16,511 nt of DNA from Galbibacter sp035306585 (lineage in GTDB: Bacteria; Bacteroidota; Bacteroidia; Flavobacteriales; Flavobacteriaceae), in contig NZ_DATGNU010000020.1 in assembly GCF_035306585.1 (NCBI RefSeq), positions 1 to 16,511 of the forward strand. The letters run 5' to 3'. Under the pieces are notes generated by a model that did no database searches, was not told where the DNA came from, and was given only the letters and a program-made list of their open reading frames with translations. Position numbers and translations under genes: made by a program. Below, piece after piece: positions 5,843 to 14,227 of the stretch. Each line of letters begins with the position of its first letter. The first letter of the stretch is position 1.

Positions 5843-7948
5843 ATGGCAGTTCTAGAAAAAATAAGGAGTCGGTCGATATTTTTGATCTTGGTCATCGGTA
5901 TGGCTTTGTTTGCATTTGTTATCTCTGGTGTCTTTACAAATAACGGAGGAACAGGGAAAACAACTGTGGGAGAGGTAAATGGAGAAAGCATATCTCGACA
6001 AGATTTTGCTTTCAAGGTGGATAACATGTCTAGAAGATATGGTGCTAACGCTACTACGCTTCAAGTGGTAAACCAAGTTTGGAACCAAGAAGTTAGAAAC
6101 ATCATATTAGAACAACAATTCGATGAATTAGGAATCAATATCGAAAAAGATCAAATTCTAAATGTAGTTAAAGCTAATCCAGGGATATCATCCAATCCAA
6201 ATTTTCAAAATGAGGCTGGTGTGTTTGATGAAGGTAAATTCATTGAGTTTATTGCGGACATGAAGGCAAACAACCCGATGGGTTATGAGCAGTGGAAAAT
6301 GCAGGAAGATGTCTTAATTAACGCATCTAAAGAACAGTCGTACTTCAATTTGATCAAAGCCGGAGTAGGGGCTACTTTGAAAGAAGGAGAACTTGCCTAC
6401 CATTTGGAGAATGACAAGGTGGACATCAGATATGTTCAAATTCCTTATAGCACCATTGCTGATAGTGCGGTATCGGTAACAACTAAAGAAATTGAAGCGT
6501 ATATTAAAAAGCATGAGAAAGAATATACCCAGGAAAGCTCTAGGGACATCCGATATGTGTTTTTCGAAGAAAAAGCTTCTGATGCTGATATCGCTGAAGT
6601 GGAATCTGCGCTTACAAAATTATTAGATCAGAGCGTTGAGTACAATCAAACTACTAAATCAAATGATACCATAGCTGGTTTTAGAACCACTACTAATATC
6701 GCTGATTTTGTAAACAGAAATTCGGATATAAAATACGATACTACCTATGTAACAAAAGCGCAGCTACCAACTGCCTATGCTGATACGCTTTACAATTTGA
6801 ATGTAGGGGAAGTATTTGGACCATATAAAGATGGTGCGTATTACAAACTATCTCGAATGGTTGCTAAGAAAGAAGGTGGTTCTGTGAAAGCTAGCCATAT
6901 CCTAATTTCTTATGATGGATCTGGTGCACAACCTAAAGAATCGAGAACTAAACAGCAGGCGGAATCACTTGCAAAAGATGTATTAGATCAAGTAAAAGCG
7001 GATCCTTCTTCGTTTGCTGCCTTAGCGCTTGAGTATTCGGAAGATCCAGGTTCTTCCACACGAGGGGGTACGTATGACAACATTCCTGAAGGACAAATGG
7101 TTCATGAATTCAACGATTATATTTTTAAAAATAAGATAGGTTCTATTGGATTGGTTGAAACGGATTTCGGATTCCATATCATCAAGGTTGACGATAAATA
7201 TGACGTGGTTCAACTTGCAACCATTGCCAGAGAGCTCGAACCATCGGAGAAGACAATTAGTGATTTGTTTAATCAAACTACTACTTTTGAAATGACTGCA
7301 ATGGAAGGAGATTTTCAAGAAATTGCTAAAGAAGGAAATTACACAGTACGACCTGTTAACAAAATAGACGCTTTGGATGAGAATATCCCTGGCCTTGGAA
7401 ATCAGCGTACAATTGTACAATGGGCATTCAACCCTGACACCGAAGTTGGCGCAGTGAAGCGGTTTGGAACCACTAACGGATATGCAGTGGTTCAGTTAAC
7501 TGGAAAGCGCAGCAAAGGATTAGCAACTGCAAAGGATGCTTCAGCGAGTGTCTTACCAATCTTAAGAAAACAAAAGAAAGCTGCCTTAATAATAGAGCAA
7601 AATAGCGGTAAGTCTTTAGAGGAATTAGCCAGTAGCAACGATGTCAATGTAAAAGCGGCTTCTGATTTAACTATGAAGAGCCCTAATATTTTAGGAGCTG
7701 GTAGAGAGCCTAAAGTTGTAGGGGTAGCTATGGGATTATCTCAGGGTGAGCAATCTAATTTAATCGAAGGCGAAAATGGGGTTTATATGTTAAGTGTTAG
7801 CAAAAAATCGATTGCACCATCATTGGATAATTATGCCACTTACGCCAATACACAAAAAACATTGAATCGAAATAGATCTACTTTCGCTGCTTATAATGCA
7901 CTGGAAGAAATGGCGGAAATCGAAGATAATAGATCCGAAATCTATTAG
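5843..7948 (+). CDS. ppiD: PpiD-like periplasmic peptidyl-prolyl isomerase / chaperone
   Basis: A membrane-anchored folding factor that handles newly exported proteins as they leave the Sec translocon. The 701 residues start with a short cytoplasmic stretch and a single transmembrane helix (about 11-31, SIFLILVIGMALFAFVISGV). A SurA/PpiD-type N-terminal chaperone region follows (VNGESISRQDFAFKVDNMSR onward, with QVWNQEVRNIILEQQFDELG). A parvulin (PPIC) domain spans about 347-451: VKASHILISY, FAALALEYSEDPGSSTRGG, GFHIIKVDD. E. coli PpiD has the same plan in about 620 residues, so this is somewhat longer. Whether the parvulin is catalytic cannot be judged by eye. The C-terminal 250 residues resemble a second chaperone lobe without clear motifs. 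It is the last gene of the envelope run and ends just before a strong terminator. Confidence 0.9.
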   Translation: MAVLEKIRSRSIFLILVIGMALFAFVISGVFTNNGGTGKTTVGEVNGESISRQDFAFKVDNMSRRYGANATTLQVVNQVWNQEVRNIILEQQFDELGINIEKDQILNVVKANPGISSNPNFQNEAGVFDEGKFIEFIADMKANNPMGYEQWKMQEDVLINASKEQSYFNLIKAGVGATLKEGELAYHLENDKVDIRYVQIPYSTIADSAVSVTTKEIEAYIKKHEKEYTQESSRDIRYVFFEEKASDADIAEVESALTKLLDQSVEYNQTTKSNDTIAGFRTTTNIADFVNRNSDIKYDTTYVTKAQLPTAYADTLYNLNVGEVFGPYKDGAYYKLSRMVAKKEGGSVKASHILISYDGSGAQPKESRTKQQAESLAKDVLDQVKADPSSFAALALEYSEDPGSSTRGGTYDNIPEGQMVHEFNDYIFKNKIGSIGLVETDFGFHIIKVDDKYDVVQLATIARELEPSEKTISDLFNQTTTFEMTAMEGDFQEIAKEGNYTVRPVNKIDALDENIPGLGNQRTIVQWAFNPDTEVGAVKRFGTTNGYAVVQLTGKRSKGLATAKDASASVLPILRKQKKAALIIEQNSGKSLEELASSNDVNVKAASDLTMKSPNILGAGREPKVVGVAMGLSQGEQSNLIEGENGVYMLSVSKKSIAPSLDNYATYANTQKTLNRNRSTFAAYNALEEMAEIEDNRSEIY

Positions 7949-7986
7949 GATAGTATTTGACTAAGCAAAAACAATTACCTATAATT

Positions 7987-8012
7987 AAAACACTCTTCGG
8001 AGTGTTTTTTTT
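7987..8012 (+). terminator. Intrinsic terminator after the PpiD-like gene, probably bidirectional
   Basis: AAAACACTC (7987-7995), the loop TTCG, GAGTGTTTT (8000-8008), then T's to 8012. The C(UUCG)G loop is unusually stable. On the opposite strand the hairpin is followed by four T's within the stem base, so it may also end the convergent kinase transcript, whose stop is at 8050. Confidence 0.9.
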
Positions 8013-8049
8013 GTCTAAGCTATGATTCAGCTAGGGCCTTGAAAGGATA

Positions 8050-8982
8050 TTATATGACCATCTGGTGATAAGGGATAATAGTCGGGTAACCCATTTTTTG
8101 AAAATAGGTTTGCACATAGTCTTTATTTCCAGTGACTAGGATAAAATCACCTCCCCATGCTCCAAGACTCTTAATGGCTCCTTTATAATCGCTGAAAAGC
8201 TTTTCTTTAACAGGTATTAATTGTATGGCTGAGGCGATATAACTTTCGTGAAGTTTGATCAATTGCTCAAATTGCTCCAAGGTTGCCGCCTGTATAAATT
8301 CAGCAGTTAGTTGGCTTATTTGATTTACTAATGTGCTCTCTTTTCCTTTTAAAGCTTTGTAACGTTTAATACCCTCTCGACTGTTTTGTTTTTTGTTGAG
8401 ATGAACAAAAAATAACGAATCCTTGAAGGGTGGATTAAACGCTATGAACTCAACTTTTGGTTGATTTGCTATGAGTTGATAGGTGAGAGGTCTATTGTTT
8501 TGGGCACAGGCGATATCATATCCACTACCGGAAAAACCGTTCCACAACAAAATATATGGGTTTACTCCAGCCCATGAAGCGATGTTTGTAATAAGGGTAG
8601 AGGAACTGCCAAGGCCCCAATTGGTTGGAAAATCTAGGTGCGTTTCTACACTATATCCTTGTTTGGGATTTAAAAATAATGGGTTTAATTTTTGCGCTTC
8701 CGTTAGAATTTTTGACAAAGTTTTCGCTTTTTCAAACCCTTGGTCGTGTGAGTCATTCAAAGGCAAAGGGCTAATTATACAAGGATTTGTAATATCTAAT
8801 TGCACCTTAAACCAAACTTCTCCGGTGGACTGGTAGGCGATCCAATTGATTTGACCTAATTCACCTTGGGCAATCGATAAACTTTGTCCAAATTTGGACG
8901 GTAATGCCAAAGCCAATCCGCCATCGAGTACCGCATATTCTCCCGTAATTAAAATCTTTCCATTACTTCGGTACTTGTGCAT
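8050..8982 (-). CDS. GHMP-superfamily kinase, GYDIA type, probable mevalonate-pathway kinase
   Basis: A 310-residue small-molecule kinase. GHMP hallmarks are present. Motif 1 is GKILITGEYAVLDGG (residues 8-22), whose Lys9 matches the catalytic lysine of mevalonate kinases. The P-loop-like NWGLGSSSTL (121-130) binds ATP. GSGYDIACA (152-160) places Asp156 where the catalytic aspartate of mevalonate and phosphomevalonate kinases lies. Near the C-terminus SLGAWGGDFIL (272-282) stands in for the usual glycine-rich motif 3. Family names such as GYDIA kinase carry no proven substrate. Its start overlaps the HMG-CoA reductase gene by 20 nt, which points to the same pathway. As I recall them, the GSGYDIA and AVLD motifs resemble yeast-type phosphomevalonate kinase more than mevalonate kinase; this is inference. 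Homoserine or galactose kinase roles are less likely in this setting. Confidence 0.85.
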   Translation of the reverse strand: MHKYRSNGKILITGEYAVLDGGLALALPSKFGQSLSIAQGELGQINWIAYQSTGEVWFKVQLDITNPCIISPLPLNDSHDQGFEKAKTLSKILTEAQKLNPLFLNPKQGYSVETHLDFPTNWGLGSSSTLITNIASWAGVNPYILLWNGFSGSGYDIACAQNNRPLTYQLIANQPKVEFIAFNPPFKDSLFFVHLNKKQNSREGIKRYKALKGKESTLVNQISQLTAEFIQAATLEQFEQLIKLHESYIASAIQLIPVKEKLFSDYKGAIKSLGAWGGDFILVTGNKDYVQTYFQKMGYPTIIPYHQMVI

Positions 8983-10303
8983 CTTCTTTTTCTTTTAAGG
9001 TATTAAATTGCGCTATAACCTCTTTATGAGAAATCGTTTTGTTTTTAAAGTAAGATGTGAAATATGCTTTTTGCTCAGGAGTTGCTCCTAAATGATTTAG
9101 GATATTTAGTAAATGCATTTTCATATGTCCTTTTTGTATGCCCTCAGTGATTAAGGAACGGATAGCAGCAAAGTTTTGTGCTAGACCCGCAGTTGCGACA
9201 ATTTGCATTAATTCCTCTGCACTAGGGTGGTTTAATATTTCTAAGGACAATTTAACTAAAGGATGCAGATTAGTGAGTCCACCTACAGTTCCTAAGGCTA
9301 GTGGTATTTCTAAACTAAAAGTAAAAACATCCCCCTGAATAGTCGCTTTGGATAGACTTTTATAGCTTCCATCTTTTGCAGCGTAGGCGTGGGCACCAGC
9401 TTCAATTGCACGAAAATCATTTCCAGTGGCTAGTACTACGGCATCGATACCGTTCATAATCCCTTTATTATGAGTTACCGCCCTGTGCGGTTCAATATTA
9501 GCAATCTCAACGGCGCGTACAAATTTTTGAGCAAAGTCCATTGGAGCCATATTCTTATCGCCATTCAATTCTTCGATCTTACAACTTACCGAGGCTCTAA
9601 CCCTACAATTAGGGACGTAATTGGAAAGAATACTCATTACTATTTGTAGCTCTTTATCTTGGGAATCAAGTAAATCAGAATTCTTGAGTTCTGATTCAAA
9701 AGTTTTAGCAATGGTCTCAAGACAGGAATTGATGAAGTTCGCTCCCATGGCATCCTGAGTTTGAAAGGTACAATGTAATTGGTAATAATGTGGTAGATCC
9801 GAGGTTTTATCTCGAAGGGTAATGGAAGAGATTCCTCCATTGCGTTTTCGCATGTTTTCGGTAATCTGTAGTGTAGCCTCGAGGAGTTTTGGTTTTACCT
9901 CTTTGAAAAATTCTTTCAATTTATCCGAGCAGCCAGGGTATAGGAAGTGTACTTGACCGATCTTCTCTGTTCCAAGGATCTCAGCCTTAAACCCTCCTCG
10001 TTTCTGCCAATATTTGGCAGCATTACCAGCAGCGGCGACTACGGAACTTTCCTCAATAGCCATTGGAATCGTATGGTAGGTTCCATTGATTAGAAAATTA
10101 GGAGCGATACCTAAAGGTAGGTAGAAGTTCGATACGGTGTTCTCTATAAACTCATCATGTAGACGTTGCAATTTAGAATCACTATTCCAGTATTGTTTGA
10201 GTATTTCGATACCAGCCTCCTTGTCTTTAAAATGATGCGTTGCGAGCCAAGTTATCTTCTGTTCTTTTGTTAGTTTAGAAAATCCGTTCACCGATGTTGC
10301 CAT
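8963..10303 (-). CDS. Hydroxymethylglutaryl-CoA reductase, class II
   Basis: This enzyme interconverts HMG-CoA and mevalonate using NAD(P)H. The 446 residues and motifs fit the class II (bacterial) type: EESSVVAAAGNAAKYW (residues 84-99, with the catalytic Glu), DAMGANFINSC (184-194), HNKGIMNGIDAV (278-289, catalytic Lys280), ATGND (292-296, catalytic Asp296), GTVGGLTNLHPL (338-349) and KGHMKMH (391-397, with the catalytic His expected at 393). Class II enzymes are often labelled degradative after the Pseudomonas mevalonii example. In flavobacteria, which use the mevalonate route to isoprenoids, the biosynthetic direction is more likely, and the coupled GHMP kinase supports this. The ATG at 10303 is the first in frame, and a matching -7 box lies 24 nt upstream. 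No C-terminal truncation is apparent. Confidence 0.93.
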   Translation of the reverse strand: MATSVNGFSKLTKEQKITWLATHHFKDKEAGIEILKQYWNSDSKLQRLHDEFIENTVSNFYLPLGIAPNFLINGTYHTIPMAIEESSVVAAAGNAAKYWQKRGGFKAEILGTEKIGQVHFLYPGCSDKLKEFFKEVKPKLLEATLQITENMRKRNGGISSITLRDKTSDLPHYYQLHCTFQTQDAMGANFINSCLETIAKTFESELKNSDLLDSQDKELQIVMSILSNYVPNCRVRASVSCKIEELNGDKNMAPMDFAQKFVRAVEIANIEPHRAVTHNKGIMNGIDAVVLATGNDFRAIEAGAHAYAAKDGSYKSLSKATIQGDVFTFSLEIPLALGTVGGLTNLHPLVKLSLEILNHPSAEELMQIVATAGLAQNFAAIRSLITEGIQKGHMKMHLLNILNHLGATPEQKAYFTSYFKNKTISHKEVIAQFNTLKEKEDAQVPK

Positions 10304-10327
10304 GTACTTCTATGCTAAATTAAATAA

Positions 10328-10335
10328 CAAAGATA
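10328..10335 (-). promoter_or_regulatory. -7 box for the HMG-CoA reductase/kinase operon
   Basis: Minus-strand TATCTTTG (10335-10328) is an exact TAnnTTTG match 24 nt before the ATG. No TTG lies at the normal distance. The nearest (10352-10350) leaves only 14 nt, so the promoter may be weak at -33 or need an activator. Confidence 0.5.
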
Positions 10336-10477
10336 AGGATTATCACTTTCAAGCCTAGCGCTATTTTAATGTCATCGCTGCTGAAATGGTATTAAATTAA
10401 AGCGTTACTTGGCTGGATCTGGTCAAGGGAACGGGAAGGTTTAACTAAAAATATTACACTATTTGTGAAATAATTAG

Positions 10478-10485
10478 TAAACTTG
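10478..10485 (+). promoter_or_regulatory. Possible -7 box for the S9 peptidase operon
   Basis: TAAACTTG matches TAnnTTTG at all but one base, 30 nt before the ATG at 10516. No TTG is well spaced upstream. The rest of the 212-nt divergent gap with HMG-CoA reductase shows no hairpin, repeat or small gene. Confidence 0.3.
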
Positions 10486-10515
10486 ACGGCTTTTTAATTC
10501 ATACATAACAATTTA

Positions 10516-12717
10516 ATGAGAAGAAAATTTACGCTAATCCTACTGTTTGTTGGACTGTTTAACTTTATTGCAGCTCAAAATCAACAACTTACATTAGAGG
10601 AGATTTGGGGAGGTGCATTCCGAACCAAAGGAATGGATGCCTTGCACTCGATGCGCAATGGACAACAGTACACTATTTTAAACTACGATAGTGCCACTAA
10701 AATCACCACGGTAGACAAATATGATTATGAAACTTTGGAAAAAGTTGAAACCATTGTTTCATCTGCTGATTTGGATGCGATCAACCATTTTTCTTCTTAC
10801 ACTTTTAGTGAGGATGAATCTAAACTTATTTTGGCTACGGAAGTTGAACCCATATTTAGAAGATCAAGATTAGGCAAATATTATGTATATGATATCAAAT
10901 CGAAGCAGTTAGATTTGATTTCTGAATGGAAAATTCAAGAACCTACGTTCTCTCCCGATGCCTCGAAGGTAGCATACGTTTTTGAGAACAATATTTATAT
11001 CAAAGATCTTCAAAGTGGTGAGGTTACTCAAGTAACTACCGATGGAGTAAAGAATAAGATTATCAATGGTGTGACAGACTGGGTATATGAAGAAGAGTTT
11101 TCTTTTGTTAGAGCTTTTGATTGGAATAAGTCAGGGGAGTACCTTGCATATATTCGATTTGATGAAACCAATGTTCCTGAGTTTTCTATGGATGTCTACG
11201 GAGAAACCCTTTATCCCACACAACATGTGTTTAAGTACCCTAAAGCTGGCGAAGAGAATTCAAAAGTTAGTTTGCATACCTACAATTTAGAGACTTCTAC
11301 AACTAAGACCGTTGATTTAAAAGATGCCTATTACATTCCAAGAATCCAATGGACGGAAGATGAGGATGTATTAAGTATTCAAGCCATCAATCGTCATCAG
11401 AATGATTTGAAGTTATATTTCCACAAAATCGATGGCCAAACGCAAATGGTATTAAATGAAACAGACGATGCTTATGTAGATATCACAGATAATCTAACAT
11501 TTTTAGCGGACAATAGTTTCATTTGGACTAGTGAAAAGGACGGCTTCAACCATATCTATCATTACGATAAAAATGGTAAACTAGTGAATCAAATTACCAG
11601 TGGGCCATGGGAGGTCACCAGCTACTATGGATATGATAAGAATTCCAACAGGGTTTTTTATCAATCTGTTGAAAATGGAAGTATTAACCGCGATGTGTAT
11701 TCTATTAGATTAAACGGGGAAGATAAAACGCGACTTTCGAATGAAACAGGGACAAACCGTGCCACCTTCAGCGCAGACTTTAGTTACTTTATCAATGCGT
11801 TCTCTAGCGCAACAACTCCTCCAAAATACACCTTAAACAATAGTAAGAACGGAAAGCTCATCAAAGAAATCGTTAACAATAACGACTTATTGGAAAAGTT
11901 AGCGAATTATCAGCTCTCACCAAAAGAATTCTCGACCATCGAGGTCAATGGGAATTCCCTTAATATGTGGATGATTAAACCTGCAGATTTCGACCCTAAT
12001 AAGGAGTACCCGCTTTTTATGTCTCAATATTCAGGTCCTGGTTCTCAATCTGTATCTAATTCATGGATGGGTACCAATGATTACTGGTACCAGATGTTAG
12101 CGCAAAATGGATATGTAATTGTCTGTGTTGATGGTCGAGGTACAGGTTTTAAAGGAGCTGAATTTAAAAAAGTAACCTATAAAGAATTAGGAAAGTACGA
12201 AGTAGAAGATCAAATCGCCGCAGCTCGACAACTCGGTCAGCTACCATTCATTGATCATCAGAGAATCGGTATTTGGGGGTGGAGTTACGGTGGCTTTATG
12301 AGTACCAATTGTATTTTAAAAGGAAATGATGTATTTAGCCTAGCAATTGCAGTGGCACCTGTTACAAGCTGGCGTTTTTATGATACTGTTTATACAGAAC
12401 GTTACATGCGGACTCCTCAGGAAAATGCAAGCGGTTATGATGATAACTCCCCACTTAATTACCCTGAACTTCTTAAAGGAGATTATTTATTGGTTCACGG
12501 TACGGCCGATGATAATGTTCATGTTCAAAATGCTATGCGCATGGCATCAGCGCTTATTCAGGCAAATAAGCAATTTGACTGGGCGATTTATCCAGATAAA
12601 AATCATGGAATATACGGCGGTGCTACCCGCTTACAGCTTTATACTAAGATGACAAATTTTATTTATGAAAATTTAGGAAATAAAGAAAATCAAAACCAAC
12701 CTACCACAAAAAAATAA
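10516..12717 (+). CDS. S9 family prolyl dipeptidyl peptidase, DPP IV-like
   Basis: A 733-residue exported serine peptidase that should remove N-terminal X-Pro or X-Ala dipeptides from peptides. Residues 1-21 form a signal peptide (MRRKFTLILLFVGLFNFIAAQ), so it acts in the periplasm or at the surface. The N-terminal half is a beta-propeller. DWVYEEEF (188-195) carries the paired glutamates that hold the substrate amino group in DPP IV. The alpha/beta-hydrolase domain has GWSYGG (588-593, nucleophile Ser590), HGTADDNVH (661-669, Asp665) and KNHGIYGG (His697), giving a complete triad. The length agrees with DPP IV enzymes (about 720-770). It lies 24 nt before the first of two peptide transporters, so released dipeptides could be taken up by products of the same operon. 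The exact residue preference, DPP IV against DPP IV-like, cannot be fixed from sequence. Confidence 0.93.
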   Translation: MRRKFTLILLFVGLFNFIAAQNQQLTLEEIWGGAFRTKGMDALHSMRNGQQYTILNYDSATKITTVDKYDYETLEKVETIVSSADLDAINHFSSYTFSEDESKLILATEVEPIFRRSRLGKYYVYDIKSKQLDLISEWKIQEPTFSPDASKVAYVFENNIYIKDLQSGEVTQVTTDGVKNKIINGVTDWVYEEEFSFVRAFDWNKSGEYLAYIRFDETNVPEFSMDVYGETLYPTQHVFKYPKAGEENSKVSLHTYNLETSTTKTVDLKDAYYIPRIQWTEDEDVLSIQAINRHQNDLKLYFHKIDGQTQMVLNETDDAYVDITDNLTFLADNSFIWTSEKDGFNHIYHYDKNGKLVNQITSGPWEVTSYYGYDKNSNRVFYQSVENGSINRDVYSIRLNGEDKTRLSNETGTNRATFSADFSYFINAFSSATTPPKYTLNNSKNGKLIKEIVNNNDLLEKLANYQLSPKEFSTIEVNGNSLNMWMIKPADFDPNKEYPLFMSQYSGPGSQSVSNSWMGTNDYWYQMLAQNGYVIVCVDGRGTGFKGAEFKKVTYKELGKYEVEDQIAAARQLGQLPFIDHQRIGIWGWSYGGFMSTNCILKGNDVFSLAIAVAPVTSWRFYDTVYTERYMRTPQENASGYDDNSPLNYPELLKGDYLLVHGTADDNVHVQNAMRMASALIQANKQFDWAIYPDKNHGIYGGATRLQLYTKMTNFIYENLGNKENQNQPTTKK

Positions 12718-12741
12718 CTAATACTTAAAAACTCTAGTTTA

Positions 12742-14139
12742 ATGGCAGTAATTGCAGATAAACCTGAAAAGGAAGAACTATTTGGCCATCCAAAGGGATT
12801 GTACATTCTTTTTTTCACCGAATTATGGGAACGTTTTTCCTACTATGGAATGCGTGCTCTATTCACGCTTTTTTTAGTTGCAGAAACCACATCAGAAAAC
12901 GCTGGTTTTGGTTGGACAAACGATGATGCCTTAGCGCTTTATGGCTGGTATACTATGTTAGTATATGTGTCCTCCATACCAGGAGGATGGATTGCCGATC
13001 GGTTTTTAGGGCAAAAGAAAACAGTAATGTTAGGGGGGATACTCCTATGTATAGGACATACCGTACTAGCACTTAACTCAGAGGTTTCCTTTTACATTGG
13101 TTGTTTATTTATCATTTTAGGAGTAGGAGGGTTAAAACCAAACATCTCATCCATGGTTGGTGGGTTGTATAAACCAAAGGATGAACGAAGAGACTTAGGT
13201 TTCTATATTTTCTATATGGGGATCAATATTGGAGGGTTTCTTGCCCCGATCTTATGTGGGTATATCGGTGAGCAAATTAACTGGCATTATGGATTTGGTC
13301 TTGCGGCTATTGGAATGTTTGTTGGTCAGATTGTTTACATCTGGGGTCAAAAATATCTAAAGGATGTTGGAAATCTCATCTCAAAGAACAATGAAAAGGA
13401 TAGAGAAATACTGAACCGTCCTTTAACGAGAATTGAAAAGGACAGAGTCAAAGTATTGTTGATTTCCTTTTTGTTGATCATTTTGTTTTGGGCCGCCTTT
13501 GAACAGGCTGGGGGGTTAATGAATCTCTATGCTAAACAAAAAACGGATCGTGACTTCTTTGGTCTATTTACAGTACCTGCTTCGGTGTTTCAATCTGTGA
13601 ATTCCTTTTTTATAATCATACTAGCTACCACTGTTGGTACTTTCTGGCTTCGATGGCGTAAAAAAGGAAATGAAGCATCATCCTTATTTAAAATAGCAAT
13701 AGGAATCATCATTATGGCCTTAGGGTTTGGATTTATGAGTATAGCAGCCAAAGAGGCGGAAGCTACAGGGTCGTCAGCTATGTACTGGTTGATCTTGGCT
13801 TATTTATTCCATACTATCGGAGAGCTTTGTTCTTCTCCAGTTTCCCTGTCCTTTATTACAAAATTAGCTCCACTAAAGTATGCCTCTGTCATTATGGGAC
13901 TTTATTGGGCAGCCACTGGACTGGGTAATAAAATTGCTGGAATGATTGGACAAAGTGCACAGAACCTTGGAGAGTTTGAGATTTTCTTAGGTATAACCAT
14001 CATATGGTCCCTTATTGGACTATTAGTAATTTTACTATTAAAACCACTAAAAAGACTCACACATGGAGCAGAGGATGACGAAGGAAATGCAGATGGTGTA
14101 GCGGGTGAGGTGATTGAGCCAGTAACCAATAGAGGTTAA
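12742..14139 (+). CDS. POT/PTR2 family proton-coupled peptide transporter, compact form
   Basis: A 465-residue major-facilitator symporter for di- and tripeptides in the inner membrane. The POT signature on helix 1 is intact: ELWERFSYYG (residues 27-36), the ExxERxxYY motif with Glu27, Glu30, Arg31, Tyr34 and Tyr35 used in proton coupling and peptide binding. GGLKPNISS and FYIFYMGINIGGFLAP (the PTR2 signature region) follow, and AFEQAGG lies in helix 7. The stretch between the two six-helix bundles is a short charged loop (NEKDREILNRPLTRIEKDR). It lacks the two extra helices (HA/HB) of most bacterial POTs, so I count about 12 helices. The C-terminus is an acidic soluble tail (GAEDDEGNADG). 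It starts 24 nt after the peptidase stop and is clearly in the same operon. Confidence 0.92.
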   Translation: MAVIADKPEKEELFGHPKGLYILFFTELWERFSYYGMRALFTLFLVAETTSENAGFGWTNDDALALYGWYTMLVYVSSIPGGWIADRFLGQKKTVMLGGILLCIGHTVLALNSEVSFYIGCLFIILGVGGLKPNISSMVGGLYKPKDERRDLGFYIFYMGINIGGFLAPILCGYIGEQINWHYGFGLAAIGMFVGQIVYIWGQKYLKDVGNLISKNNEKDREILNRPLTRIEKDRVKVLLISFLLIILFWAAFEQAGGLMNLYAKQKTDRDFFGLFTVPASVFQSVNSFFIIILATTVGTFWLRWRKKGNEASSLFKIAIGIIIMALGFGFMSIAAKEAEATGSSAMYWLILAYLFHTIGELCSSPVSLSFITKLAPLKYASVIMGLYWAATGLGNKIAGMIGQSAQNLGEFEIFLGITIIWSLIGLLVILLLKPLKRLTHGAEDDEGNADGVAGEVIEPVTNRG

Positions 14140-14227
14140 TATTAAATTAGGTATACCACTTGTTTTAAAAAAGTTAAGAGCTTAACTCATTTTAAACGGA
14201 TTCTTCTTTTAATTAAATTTAAAAATT

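Noticed and set aside
7022..7420. A 132-residue minus-strand reading frame opposite the PpiD-like gene, rich in Phe, Ser and Cys.
   Set aside because: It is the antisense of a conserved parvulin domain, and the composition is typical of a shadow frame.
8483..8836. A 117-residue plus-strand reading frame opposite the GHMP kinase.
   Set aside because: The kinase on the other strand has full family motifs throughout, and the opposite frame has no recognisable domain or start signal.
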